A stretch of DNA of 64,000 bases, from NCBI RefSeq assembly GCF_041734735.1, contig NC_134905.1:11844714-11908713 (forward strand), read 5' to 3'. This DNA is from Babylonia areolata. Lineage: Eukaryota; Mollusca; Gastropoda; Neogastropoda; Buccinidae. Made by a program: the position numbers and the translations under genes. The notes below the pieces were generated by a model. That model saw only the letters and a program-made list of their open reading frames with translations, was not told the DNA's origin and searched no databases. Positions 63,401-64,000 of the stretch are shown here, in pieces; the first letter of the stretch is position 1, and every line of letters starts with the position of its first letter.

Positions 63401-63924
63401 CAAAGGTCCTGAGTGCAGCATACACTTAGCGCACGTAAAAGAAACCACAGTAACAAAAGGGTTGTCCCTGGCAAAATTATGTAGAAAACCCACTTAGATA
63501 GGTAAACAAATAAAGCAGCAGGCAGAAAATACAAATTAAAAAAAAAAGAAAAAAAAGGGGGTGCCACTCTCAGTGTAGCCACACATTCTCCCTGAGGAGA
63601 GCAGCCCAAATTTCACAAAGAGAAATCTGTTGTGACAAAAGAGTAAGACAGTACAATATAATACAATACAATCAGCCATATTTGTTGTCACTATCAGTGG
63701 TGCCAAGGTCAAAATCTTTTCATATTTCTACTCACTGTGTGCTGAATGTAGACTGTGTTGTACTGACTGAAAAAGAAAAGAACCTATTTGCAGGAGAAGA
63801 AAAAAGGAAAAAAAAGTGCCCCCACCCCCCACTTACTTGTCGTGGTCTTCATCTTCAGCCTCGTCCTGGAAGGCCCAGTCCTCCTCCTCCTCCAGCTCCA
63901 CCATCATCCCCAGGATCTGGGGCA
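8070..63924 (-). CDS. IPO5: Importin-5 (RanBP5, importin beta-3), spliced, 3' three quarters of gene
   Basis: Twenty minus-strand exons join into one open frame of 2,381 nt that ends in TAA. The product matches the C-terminal ~790 of ~1,100 residues of animal importin-5, recognised from family memory: an acidic loop ([12 protein letters not shown]), [52 protein letters not shown] and [15 protein letters not shown]. The protein is an all-helical HEAT-repeat karyopherin. It binds cargo such as ribosomal proteins and histones in the cytoplasm, crosses the nuclear pore, and is unloaded by RanGTP. All introns are GT-AG and phases agree at all 19 joins. Exons fill only about 4% of the interval; the introns are packed with transposons and tandem arrays. 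No frameshift or stop is seen, so the gene looks functional. The N-terminal exons and promoter lie past the window edge. Confidence 0.96.
8345..8600 (+). repeat. Dispersed repeat family C, copy 1
   Basis: It carries the string acatagactcactttgtt and agagaaaatccatttgttaa, shared with 14740-14912 (plus) and 30200-30345 (minus). In the latter two a microsatellite replaces the short gacacacagacaactg block. The class is unknown. It lies in the E19-E20 intron. Confidence 0.55.
8840..9047 (+). mobile_element. SINE tail abutting the E19 splice donor
   Basis: The segment gatcctgtaatccatgtcag ... cggtgggttatgaaaacaag ... tatggctgcctacacggcag is the body and tail of the same SINE seen complete at 49401-49783. 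The tRNA-like head is missing. The end lies about 10 bp from the E19 donor (9056/9057). Confidence 0.75.
9057..9198 (-). CDS. IPO5: IPO5 exon E19
   Basis: The 142-nt exon encodes [20 protein letters not shown] and LLNIVRQVQ, matching [20 protein letters not shown] and LANVVRQVQ. The acceptor ccatgtag borders a degenerate repeat. A SINE end sits about 10 bp inside the intron from the donor GTCAGT. Confidence 0.96.
9199..9400. repeat. Degenerate repeat anchored at E19 acceptor
   Basis: About five units of roughly 40-45 bp share the pattern gaaYaattYRcatatcttat followed by attcctac. On the minus strand each reads ...attcYWtag|gaa, copying the real acceptor tgttccatgtag|GAACC. Confidence 0.6.
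9730..10012 (+). other. Acidic open segment, possible exon of a nested plus-strand gene
   Basis: Two overlapping frames are open here: [20 protein letters not shown], then, shifted by one base, [20 protein letters not shown]. The second ends at CACAAG|GTTTGT. Its phase fits the candidate acceptor at 15211 ([14 protein letters not shown]). The segment is acidic and has no recognised domain. A working gene would have to cross IPO5 exon E18 in antisense, so a relic is as likely. Confidence 0.3.
10098..10460. repeat. GTGC/GT microsatellites
   Basis: (GTGC)n runs into (GT)n and (GA)n at 10098-10152, a pure (GT)n tract lies at 10281-10321, and a third tract at 10430-10456. They sit in the E18-E19 intron, the last about 55 bp from the E18 donor. 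The open frames across them are artefacts. Confidence 0.9.
10514..10742 (-). CDS. IPO5: IPO5 exon E18
   Basis: The 229-nt exon, the longest here, encodes [34 protein letters not shown] and [20 protein letters not shown]. It matches [17 protein letters not shown] and [20 protein letters not shown]. The acceptor is tccccacag and the donor is GTAAGT. A dispersed element starts only 25 bp upstream of the acceptor. Confidence 0.97.
10767..11262 (+). mobile_element. Dispersed repeat family B, copy 2
   Basis: It begins TTAACTCTTTCCTTCCCA and follows 3204-3693 block for block (ctatgaaccattacttccc, ggagactttcagccatg, cagtgccacactgctagtca, ccttaccacatgaatga). It starts 25 bp from the E18 acceptor, so its end supplies sequence next to the polypyrimidine tract. 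Confidence 0.55.
11263..13000. other. E17-E18 intron, unassigned
   Basis: The stretch is A/T-rich with a T run at 11510-11527 and (AATA)n at 12582-12596. The open frames 12243-12548 and 12681-13121 have no family features. No transposon ends are recognised. Confidence 0.4.
13001..13125 (+). promoter_or_regulatory. Possible promoter-like island (CRE and CCAAT-type motifs)
   Basis: A locally GC- and CpG-richer stretch carries TGACGTCA (13032) and ATTGGCTGAG (about 13111), the latter a CCAAT box on the opposite strand. It could drive a nested transcript upstream of 15212, but no first exon is identified. Confidence 0.25.
13126..14739. other. E17-E18 intron, mostly unassigned
   Basis: No gene is seen. 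(AC)n occupies 14248-14292. AATAAA-like strings occur near 13749. The rest is A/T-rich with no recognised element. Confidence 0.4.
14740..15056 (+). repeat. Dispersed repeat family C, copy 2, with (AC)n and (AT)n tracts
   Basis: The copy holds ttgcagagaaaatgtcaatg, ttaaagtttaccacgg, (AC)n, and acatagactcactttgttta. Additional (AC)n and (TA)n tracts lie at 14963-14976 and 15011-15051. Confidence 0.6.
15144..15205. repeat. T-rich/AATTAA low-complexity tract
   Basis: Runs of T up to about 18 bases alternate with aattaa. The tract precedes the candidate acceptor at 15211 and could serve as its polypyrimidine tract, or it could be the tail of an insertion on the other strand. Confidence 0.7.
15212..15906 (+). 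CDS. Uncharacterised protein segment with SH3/Tudor-like domain
   Basis: An exon-like stretch follows a long T-rich tract ending in acttag. The 3' frame (ATG at 15511, stop at 15904) gives 131 residues: a Ser/Thr-rich start, then [40 protein letters not shown] and [19 protein letters not shown]. The pattern of an aromatic-rich strand, Y-x-G-E-V, then F.WP and a hydrophobic end resembles a small beta-barrel (SH3/Tudor-like) domain found in many uncharacterised invertebrate proteins. That fold is inference. About 118 bp including the first strand is duplicated at 15309-15427 and 15569-15687. The 260-bp offset is not a multiple of three, so the upstream copy is out of frame. A homologous broken copy lies at 47001-47376. 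AATAAA occurs at 16475. Confidence 0.5.
15907..16815. other. E17-E18 intron near E17
   Basis: The stretch includes AATAAA (16475) that could end the plus-strand transcript above. It also holds gatatctcagaaactattgg ... gaaattttgcatg (16660-16705), a string with a looser relative at 46670-46715. No gene is seen. Confidence 0.4.
16816..16960 (-). CDS. IPO5: IPO5 exon E17
   Basis: The 145-nt exon encodes [20 protein letters not shown] and [20 protein letters not shown], matching SPEVRQAAAYGLGVMAQYGG. The acceptor is tatttgcag and the donor is GTAGGC. Confidence 0.97.
17200..17400. repeat. AC-rich imperfect repeat (ACAY)n
   Basis: The tract is a cluster of cacacatgcgc, acgcacacatgc and (AC)n stretches, interrupted throughout. 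Open frames across it are low complexity. Confidence 0.8.
17615..17721. repeat. 65-bp tandem unit, left flank of LINE
   Basis: The unit cagggttcccacaacagtcc-ttacagtcatgccctgtgtc-atcaactggacctaaagcaa is present about 1.7 times here and again at 27674-27775 on the other side of the LINE. Its first bases resemble a hAT-type end (CAGGGTTCCCACA). Confidence 0.75.
18053..18200. repeat. DIRS inverted terminal repeat, low-coordinate side
   Basis: About 145 bp is the reverse complement of 24021-24150, with small differences. Shared strings are aaactaggcctat, cttagccaatcaaacgcctc and agcttataagcgctgaatca-type blocks. The outer flank 18009-18052 is unique to this end. Confidence 0.85.
18282..18362. repeat. 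DIRS internal complementary region
   Basis: Bases 18282-18325 are the reverse complement of the outer end 18009-18052, and 18326-18362 of 24135-24171. The two are joined head to head, as expected for the template thought to circularise DIRS cDNA ends. Confidence 0.85.
23430..23735 (+). mobile_element. Short repeat nested in the DIRS element
   Basis: It begins AGGCATGAGATTGGGAAATT and matches the first ~160 bp of the element at 56539 (tgattgagwctgaaa, ggtgggggtctg, gcttccaaacctg, tcagccttgggg, gattttcaaaatc). A C run (23350-23369) lies just before it. The far end is unclear. Confidence 0.55.
24021..24150. repeat. DIRS inverted terminal repeat, high-coordinate side
   Basis: It pairs with 18053-18200. 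The outer flank 24151-24171 (gtacagtatatgacaccaaa) is found again, inverted, in the internal complementary region. Confidence 0.85.
24321..24340. repeat. Poly-C run
   Basis: A pure C run of about 20 bases lies in the LINE 3' UTR, next to the DIRS insertion. It is one of several C or G runs in the window (7724, 23350, 31346, 57290). Confidence 0.95.
27674..27775. repeat. 65-bp tandem unit, right flank of LINE
   Basis: It carries ctggacctaaagcaacaatg and gggctcccacagcagtcc, the same unit as 17615-17721. Either the LINE inserted into a small tandem array or the first unit is a long target duplication. Confidence 0.75.
27757..28178. mobile_element. hAT-like MITE remnant
   Basis: The start tgggctcccacaagtctgag with aacaaaattccatattcttt and the end gacttttccagacttccatg-attctgtaggaatcct match the body of the 6436 and 29995 elements. 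The middle is unrelated sequence. Confidence 0.45.
28385..28459 (-). CDS. IPO5: IPO5 exon E16
   Basis: The 75-nt, 25-codon exon encodes [20 protein letters not shown] and EHCGP, matching [20 protein letters not shown]. The acceptor is gattgcag and the donor is GTCAGT. The following intron is 11.4 kb and holds the nested LINE and DIRS insertions. Confidence 0.96.
28562..28735. repeat. AC-rich imperfect repeat
   Basis: The tract is a loose (ACAC/ACAT)n array in the E15-E16 intron. It contains no gene. Confidence 0.8.
28826..28948 (-). CDS. IPO5: IPO5 exon E15
   Basis: The 123-nt, 41-codon exon encodes [20 protein letters not shown] and [11 protein letters not shown], matching DDNDVYILTKVSDILHSIF. 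The acceptor is gtgtcacag and the donor is GTGAGC. Confidence 0.96.
29193..29248 (-). CDS. IPO5: IPO5 exon E14 (acidic linker)
   Basis: The 56-nt microexon-sized piece encodes [19 protein letters not shown], matching KRQDEDYDEQVEESLQDED. It has acceptor gatgaacag and donor GTGAGT. It is the third acidic stretch of the protein. Confidence 0.93.
29249..29994. other. E13-E14 intron, unassigned
   Basis: The stretch contains an A run at 29934-29951 and a (GATA)n-like tract at 29977-29992. The T-rich open frame 29683-29982 is low complexity. Confidence 0.4.
29995..31455. mobile_element. hAT-like element with inner insertions
   Basis: The left end is CAGGGTTCCCACAGATGTAA and the right end is GTACAAACCCTG. 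The body near each end matches the MITE at 6436. The middle holds repeat family C in reverse (30200-30345, with (GT)n at 30250-30284). The right third has three partial copies of ttttccagccctggaagtgg and a C run (31346-31370). There is no transposase. Confidence 0.5.
31485..31885 (+). mobile_element. Dispersed repeat family D, copy 1 (relative of 60069 element)
   Basis: It is colinear with 60080-60380: agtatatattttctgaaagg, taaatgaataaa, ccagtgttttgttgtt and catttgcacagtaaaatat. The start is degenerate compared with the TTAA-flanked copy. Confidence 0.6.
32080..32185. repeat. Compound GT/GA microsatellite
   Basis: Units of the type catttcaaytctgtgagag separate GA and GT tracts. The same core recurs at 40120-40540 and 56730-58110. 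Confidence 0.7.
32830..33260 (+). repeat. Dispersed repeat family A, copy 2
   Basis: It contains gcataatgtttggcacaaga at about 33008, with tctcatacccaccccaccc and tttgtacagatctctgaagt, in the same order as in the other copies. Confidence 0.65.
33261..33982. other. E12-E13 intron side, unassigned
   Basis: The stretch is T-rich, with a pyrimidine run at 33760-33799. No element or gene is recognised. Confidence 0.4.
33983..34094 (-). CDS. IPO5: IPO5 exon E13
   Basis: The 112-nt exon encodes [20 protein letters not shown] and ends in HFERQTERQ. It aligns with the human [20 protein letters not shown] segment, which is less conserved. The acceptor is gtgacacag and the donor is GTCAGT. Confidence 0.92.
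34423..35319. mobile_element. Element with 10-bp inverted ends CCTGCCTACC
   Basis: Perfect 10-bp inverted ends lie at 34423-34432 and 35310-35319. The interior 34640-35240 is shared with 50860-51300 (tcacaccagcaagccataca, ttctcaacagatgaaag, catcttgagtgccggaagt). The start also resembles 39714-39790. It has no coding capacity. The target duplication is not clear. Confidence 0.5.
35443..36190 (+). repeat. Dispersed repeat family A, copy 3
   Basis: An A run (35443-35468) leads into caatgtttcattgttctgca, ggtatttgagctacagattt, gcataatgtttggcacaaga (35850) and gcagctctcatccctg. It is colinear with 40620-42610. Confidence 0.65.
36191..36748. other. E12-E13 intron next to the E12 donor, unassigned
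   Basis: The stretch is A/T-rich with two A runs near 36491 and 36505. No gene is seen. Confidence 0.4.
36749..36924 (-). CDS. IPO5: IPO5 exon E12
   Basis: The 176-nt exon encodes [20 protein letters not shown] and [20 protein letters not shown], matching VRVAAAESMPLLLECA and [21 protein letters not shown]. The acceptor is ctacgtacag. The donor GTCTGC is weak. Confidence 0.96.
36925..37609. other. E11-E12 intron, unassigned
   Basis: The overlapping open frames at 37205-37597 (plus) and 37342-37581 (minus) have no domain and no splice support. No repeat is recognised. Confidence 0.4.
37610..37766 (-). CDS. IPO5: IPO5 exon E11
   Basis: The 157-nt exon encodes [20 protein letters not shown] and ends in [11 protein letters not shown], matching [20 protein letters not shown] and [13 protein letters not shown]. 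The acceptor is gttggcag. The donor GTATCC is non-consensus at +4 to +6. Confidence 0.96.
38355..38438 (-). other. Candidate cryptic or poison exon in IPO5 intron E10-E11
   Basis: An 84-nt GC-richer island is bounded on the minus strand by tttcttttag and GTATGT. In IPO5 phase it would add an in-frame TGA after 11 codons. On the plus strand the same island is bounded by ttagcag and GTATGT, so strand is ambiguous. Confidence 0.25.
38580..38641 (-). CDS. IPO5: IPO5 exon E10
   Basis: The 62-nt exon completes a split Ser codon and encodes [20 protein letters not shown], matching DMENMSDDDGWEFVNLGDQ. It is the second acidic segment of the protein. The donor is GTGAGA. Confidence 0.94.
38861..38993 (-). 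CDS. IPO5: IPO5 exon E9
   Basis: The 133-nt exon encodes [20 protein letters not shown] and [20 protein letters not shown], near-identical to the human block. The acceptor is ggtgttacag and the donor is GTGAGT. The 29-bp minisatellite begins at this acceptor, and its nearest units repeat the first exon bases. Confidence 0.97.
38994..39715. repeat. 29-bp minisatellite anchored at E9 acceptor, about 25 units
   Basis: The unit is ctgtaacacctgcacactga-tgaagatat, with CCTG/CCAG variants. On the minus strand each unit reads ...ggtgttacag|atatctt. The units nearest the exon (39015, 39085) keep gatgtaggag, matching the exon start ATCTCCTACAT. Confidence 0.95.
40120..40545. repeat. Compound GT microsatellite with TTCAATTCARCTCTG spacers
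   Basis: About seven (GT)n blocks are each preceded by ttttcaattcarctctgt. The open frames of Val/Cys repeats are artefacts. Confidence 0.9.
40560..42620 (+). repeat. Dispersed repeat family A, copy 4, swollen by GT tracts
   Basis: The blocks caatgttctgcaggtgtcaa (40616), ttggcacttcagctacagat (41610), gggccatgggtacatcagta-like (42080), gcataatgtttggcacaaga (42249) and gtagctctaacatccctg (42590) keep the family order. (GT)n tracts lie between them at 40819-40868, 41756-41780, 41863-41894, 41972-42026 and 42134-42182. Confidence 0.65.
42844..42927 (-). CDS. IPO5: IPO5 exon E8
   Basis: The 84-nt, 28-codon exon encodes [20 protein letters not shown] and DLADDDPQ, matching [22 protein letters not shown]. 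The acceptor is gtgttacag and the donor is GTAATG. Confidence 0.95.
42930..43692. other. E7-E8 intron, unassigned
   Basis: The stretch holds a short (AC)n next to E8 and ttaacccattcaatgccaga at 43186, which resembles a piggyBac-type end without a partner. No gene is seen. Confidence 0.4.
43694..43760. repeat. (GT)n microsatellite
   Basis: About 20 GT dinucleotides are followed by gtgagagtgtgagtg, 130-200 bp from the E7 donor. Confidence 0.95.
43901..44018 (-). CDS. IPO5: IPO5 exon E7
   Basis: The 118-nt exon encodes [16 protein letters not shown] followed by [20 protein letters not shown], one of the most conserved importin-5 blocks. The acceptor is gtggtgcag. The donor is a weak GTGTGC. 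Confidence 0.96.
44110..44778. mobile_element. piggyBac-like MITE (TTAACTC ends)
   Basis: It is bounded by TTAACTCACTCGGAACAACA and, inverted, TTAACTCTTTCCAGACGAAG, each with a TTAA. The right part has an internal inverted pair (cattccttcgtc ... gcattccttcgtctgg). It is 669 bp with no transposase and starts about 90 bp from the E7 acceptor. Confidence 0.55.
44996..46078. mobile_element. piggyBac-like non-autonomous element (TTAACCASTTGAGTGCC ends)
   Basis: Inverted ends TTAACCACTTGAGTGCC and TTAACCAGTTGAGTGCC differ at one position and are flanked by TTAA. It is 1,083 bp. The open frames inside (45054-45570 minus) show no transposase motif. Confidence 0.7.
46079..47000. other. E6-E7 intron, unassigned
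   Basis: The stretch is A/T-rich with an A run at 46138-46154. It may include the 3' UTR of the nested minus-strand locus, but no AATAAA is firmly assigned. Confidence 0.35.
47001..48748 (-). pseudogene. Nested two-exon locus with broken SH3/Tudor-like domain
   Basis: Exon 1 (48670-48748) starts [20 protein letters not shown] after gcgATGGC and ends CTCG|GTAAGT. Exon 2 (47001-47376) follows a T-rich tract and cag, and the phase fits ([17 protein letters not shown]). It continues [17 protein letters not shown], the counterpart of [17 protein letters not shown] at 15650. The match then goes on in a second frame ([13 protein letters not shown]) and a third ([11 protein letters not shown] ... 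[12 protein letters not shown]), so two small indels break it. It is a host-type gene relic, or a live gene with assembly errors. A CCAAT box lies about 55 bp upstream. Confidence 0.55.
48749..48860 (-). promoter_or_regulatory. Candidate promoter of the nested minus-strand locus
   Basis: CpG-richer sequence lies upstream of the ATG at 48748. It has a minus-strand CCAAT (plus-strand attgg at 48800), and no TATA box is evident. A second CpG-containing patch at 49085-49150 carries GCGGAAGCG on the plus strand and could fire in the opposite direction. Confidence 0.3.
49401..49783 (-). mobile_element. Full-length tRNA-derived SINE
   Basis: Read on the minus strand, it starts gacaggcgtgataactgagt (A-box region) and reaches ggtttgaatctcag (B box). 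It continues with the body gatcctgtaatccatgtcag ... tatggctgcctacatggcgg and ends in a (GAA)n tail. The head resembles tRNA-Ser/Leu. A truncated copy lies at 8840. Confidence 0.88.
50140..50240 (-). CDS. IPO5: IPO5 exon E6
   Basis: The 101-nt exon encodes [20 protein letters not shown] and [13 protein letters not shown], matching [23 protein letters not shown]. The acceptor is gtgttgacag and the donor is GTATGT. The first 11 bases (CACATAGAGAA) are repeated in each 32-bp unit of the array that starts at this acceptor. Confidence 0.95.
50241..50583. repeat. 32-bp minisatellite anchored at E6 acceptor, about 11 units
   Basis: The unit is ctgtcaacacaacatgtcat-gttctctatgtg. On the minus strand each reads ...gttgacag|CACATAGAGAAC. 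The true exon reads CACATAGAGAAG, so 11 of the first 12 exon bases lie in every intact unit. Confidence 0.95.
50860..51300 (+). repeat. Dispersed repeat shared with 34640-35240
   Basis: The blocks aaaatcacactggcaagccg, tctctgaatatct, catcttgagtgccagaagtg and ttatttgaaaatattat occur in the same order as at 34950-35220. Confidence 0.6.
51590..51705. mobile_element. hAT-like MITE remnant
   Basis: The stretch ttccaagacttttccagatt ... gcaaaacatatttttctaag ... gtgagaaccatg matches the body and right end of the 6436 family. It lies directly downstream of the E5 donor. Confidence 0.5.
51732..51905 (-). CDS. IPO5: IPO5 exon E5
   Basis: The 174-nt, 58-codon exon starts [12 protein letters not shown] and contains [20 protein letters not shown], the family motif RVQAHAAAALINFTEDCPK. 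The donor is GTCAGG. The acceptor ctggtgtcag lies at the edge of a degenerate tandem array in the upstream intron. Confidence 0.96.
51906..52470. repeat. Degenerate ~55-65-bp array anchored at E5 acceptor, about 9 units
   Basis: The pattern is ctgacaccagggrgcagtgt, ttaatgcaaagatgggagat, aattatgtaaaatggcacaat. On the minus strand several units read ctggtgtcag|ATTGTGCCAG, against ctggtgtcag|ATTGTACCAG at the real exon. Confidence 0.8.
52480..53471. other. E4-E5 intron remainder
   Basis: An A run lies at 52683-52698. The stretch 52930-53120 has ttgattcgtgagaacctcac and an unassigned open frame on each strand. No recognised element was found. Confidence 0.4.
53472..53561 (-). CDS. IPO5: IPO5 exon E4
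   Basis: The 90-nt, 30-codon exon encodes [20 protein letters not shown] and ends FHEK, matching [21 protein letters not shown] in human. The acceptor is gttacacag and the donor is GTTAGG. Both ends are phase 0. Confidence 0.96.
53906..54048 (+). repeat. Polypurine (GAAGGAGAA)n tract
   Basis: About 143 bases are nearly all A/G on the plus strand, with GAAGAAGGAGAAG-type triplets. It gives a spurious Glu/Arg-rich frame. On the IPO5 transcript it is a polypyrimidine tract in the E3-E4 intron. Confidence 0.9.
54367..54491 (-). CDS. IPO5: IPO5 exon E3
   Basis: The 125-nt exon encodes [20 protein letters not shown] and then [19 protein letters not shown]. This is the classic importin-5 HEAT repeat (WKYRHAGLMALSAIGEGC in human). 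The acceptor is gtgcttccag, the donor is GTAAGC, and the exon ends in phase 0. Confidence 0.96.
54690..55170. repeat. ~63-bp minisatellite with an embedded foreign piece
   Basis: The unit is catttgcagttctttaaacc-aatacataaacatcaacaca-tcaagtacaccatactcaaac, in about seven copies. Bases 54828-54925 (gcttttcccgcattggcctt ... cttcgttagcgaagccaggc) interrupt one unit. It is mid-intron, not at a splice site. Confidence 0.85.
55245..55350 (+). mobile_element. LINE C-terminal fragment
   Basis: The stretch encodes [20 protein letters not shown], then [10 protein letters not shown]-stop, the usual end of CR1-like reverse transcriptases. It is followed by (GT)n-rich sequence rather than a clean tail. 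Confidence 0.7.
55410..55640. repeat. GT-rich imperfect microsatellite
   Basis: Interrupted (TGTG/TATG)n sequence with pure (GT)n at 55466-55492 and 55617-55636. The open Val/Cys frames are artefacts. Confidence 0.85.
55794..55900 (-). CDS. IPO5: IPO5 exon E2
   Basis: The 107-nt exon encodes [20 protein letters not shown] and continues to MLGH, matching the family segment ESALDR.A..LGGK. The acceptor is tgttttacag and the donor is GTCAGT. The first bases of the exon (TAACGCTATAGC) recur, nearly unchanged, in every unit of the minisatellite that fills the adjoining intron. Confidence 0.95.
55901..56530. repeat. ~49-bp minisatellite anchored at E2 acceptor, about 13 units
   Basis: The unit is ctgtaaaacacatacatcac-acatcatctgtagtgctgct-atggcgtta. 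On the minus strand each reads tgtgttttacag|TAACGCCATAGCAGC, next to the real tgtgttttacag|TAACGCTATAGCGGC. Units near 56048 and 56299 are 3-6 bp longer through extra CAT triplets. The array resumes at 59815. Confidence 0.95.
56539..59267. mobile_element. Helentron-like or TIR element splitting the E2 array
   Basis: The left end AGGCATAAGATT and the right end AATCTCATGCCT are inverted, with one mismatch. Near the right end is a perfect 16-bp palindrome TCCGACTATAGTCGGA (59236-59251), then 12 bases, then CTGA before T. That combination suits a Helitron/Helentron 3' end. The middle is swollen with GT/GA repeats. No replicase or transposase is recognised. Confidence 0.5.
56730..58110. repeat. 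Compound GT/GA microsatellite cluster
   Basis: Seven or more cycles of tttcaattcaactctgtgtg, (GT)n, and (GA)n with short spacers occur here. It is the same core as at 32080 and 40120. It lies inside the Helentron-like element. Confidence 0.85.
59272..59804. mobile_element. Possible second insertion with AGGTCATTA ends
   Basis: AGGTCATTA (59272) and TAATGACCT (59796) are inverted. The interior is GC-richer (gtcccgcaagggagcggtgg, ccggccacccaaccctgaac) and looks like an untranslated part of a LINE or SINE. It is not identified. Confidence 0.35.
59815..60045. repeat. E2-type minisatellite, displaced part, about 4 units
   Basis: The units are the same as at 55901-56530 (ctgtaaaacacatacatcac, gtggtgctgctatgg). 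They include ctatagcgttactg (59815), which matches the genuine exon start better than most units do. Confidence 0.92.
60069..61131. mobile_element. piggyBac-like non-autonomous element
   Basis: It is bounded by TTAACCCTTTCGCTACCAGG and, inverted, TTAACCCCTAGGCTGCCT with TTAA at both ends, 1,063 bp. The sequence acgagttatctcgtcat near the right end is repeated (61043, 61096). Family D copy 1 at 31485 is a relative. No transposase. Confidence 0.75.
61132..61219. other. Spacer with lone gccagagggttaa end
   Basis: The short string gccagagggttaa (61207-61219) resembles a piggyBac-type right end without a partner. Nothing else is recognised. Confidence 0.3.
61220..61480 (-). mobile_element. Diverged DIRS fragment (fossil)
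   Basis: The stretch is colinear with part of the DIRS element at 19150-19410: gagaaggaaatctacttcaa against gagcaggaaatccgcttcaa, gtgccagaaagttt, and cactgcaaccatttcttcca. Divergence is far higher than between that element's own ends, so this is an older, broken relic. Confidence 0.75.
61555..63240 (+). repeat. Dispersed repeat family A, copy 5 (split by LINE)
   Basis: The left part (61555-61718) has catgatgtttggcacaagaa. The right part (62938-63240) has cagatttgcagagttctcag and agctctcacatccttg. The block aaagagtgtggcggtagttt-tgcttt is present on both sides as the LINE target duplication. Confidence 0.75.
61719..62937 (-). mobile_element. 5'-truncated LINE with long target-site duplication
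   Basis: The minus-strand reverse transcriptase C-terminal half reads [45 protein letters not shown] and [10 protein letters not shown]. It ends with a zinc-knuckle-like [20 protein letters not shown] and HTDR-stop, then a short 3' UTR ending gactccatcat. One TGA interrupts the frame near 62051, probably from GGA (GHRT-R becomes GHRT-stop). The flanking direct repeat (61675-61718 and 62938-62982) is about 43 bp. Same family as at 1-640. Confidence 0.88.
63265..63678 (+). mobile_element. Full-length tRNA-derived SINE
   Basis: The A box tggcctagtgataatgc, the B box ggttcgaattctc, the central body cacgtaaaagaaaccacagt-aacaaaagggttgtccctgg and a (ATACA)n tail are all present. A relative of the body is seen at 5100-5284. 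Transcription by Pol III would be typical; the boxes look intact. Confidence 0.85.
63837..63924 (-). CDS. IPO5: IPO5 exon E1 of this window (acidic loop)
   Basis: The 88-nt exon runs from acceptor ctgacag to donor GTAAGT and starts with two bases of a split codon. It encodes [20 protein letters not shown] and a second acidic stretch EAEDEDHD. In the family this is the acidic loop inside a HEAT repeat, which in importin beta contacts RanGTP. It is the most N-terminal exon in the window. The intron on its acceptor side begins with a short tandem repeat. Confidence 0.93.
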
Positions 63925-64000
63925 CTGTCAGCACACACCACACTCCATCACTATGTCAGCACACACCACACTTCATCACTATACTGTCAGCACACACCAC
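63925..64000. repeat. ~31-bp repeat at the E1 acceptor (cut by window end)
   Basis: At least 2.5 units of ctgtcagcacacaccacact-ycatcactata. On the minus strand each gives tgtgctgacag or a one-base-shorter form, the same string as the true E1 acceptor. The exon bases are not clearly included. Confidence 0.7.

Overview
The window looks like a stretch of gastropod-type mollusc nuclear genome. The grounds are long GT-AG introns, many (GT)n/(AC)n tracts, tRNA-headed SINEs with the box and body layout common in marine snails, CR1/RTE-like LINEs, a DIRS element, and piggyBac- and hAT-like short elements. Species is not fixed by the sequence.

The backbone is one host gene on the minus strand. Twenty exons between 63924 and 8070 read as one continuous frame (2,381 nt; 792 whole codons plus a stop). 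They encode the C-terminal three quarters of importin-5 (IPO5/RanBP5/importin beta-3), a HEAT-repeat nuclear import receptor. Every intron has GT-AG ends and all exon phases fit. The 5' part of the gene lies beyond base 64000. Positions 1-8069 are downstream flank full of old repeats.

The introns hold the rest. The E16-E17 intron (16961-28384) contains a CR1-like LINE split by a structurally complete DIRS tyrosine-recombinase retrotransposon with inverted terminal repeats and an internal complementary region. The E1-E2 intron (55901-63836) contains a split minisatellite, a Helentron-like element, a piggyBac-like element, a diverged DIRS relic, a LINE fragment with a target duplication of about 43 bp, and a full SINE. 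Two loci (15212-15906 plus; 47001-48748 minus) carry related copies of a small SH3/Tudor-like domain and may be nested genes or gene relics.

The most unusual feature is in the host gene. At five acceptors, and probably a sixth, the intron begins exactly at the 3' splice junction with a minisatellite whose unit contains the acceptor AG. In four cases the unit also contains about the first 10-15 bases of the downstream exon. This gives rows of decoy 3' splice sites. No donor shows this. I know of no named class for such acceptor-anchored arrays.
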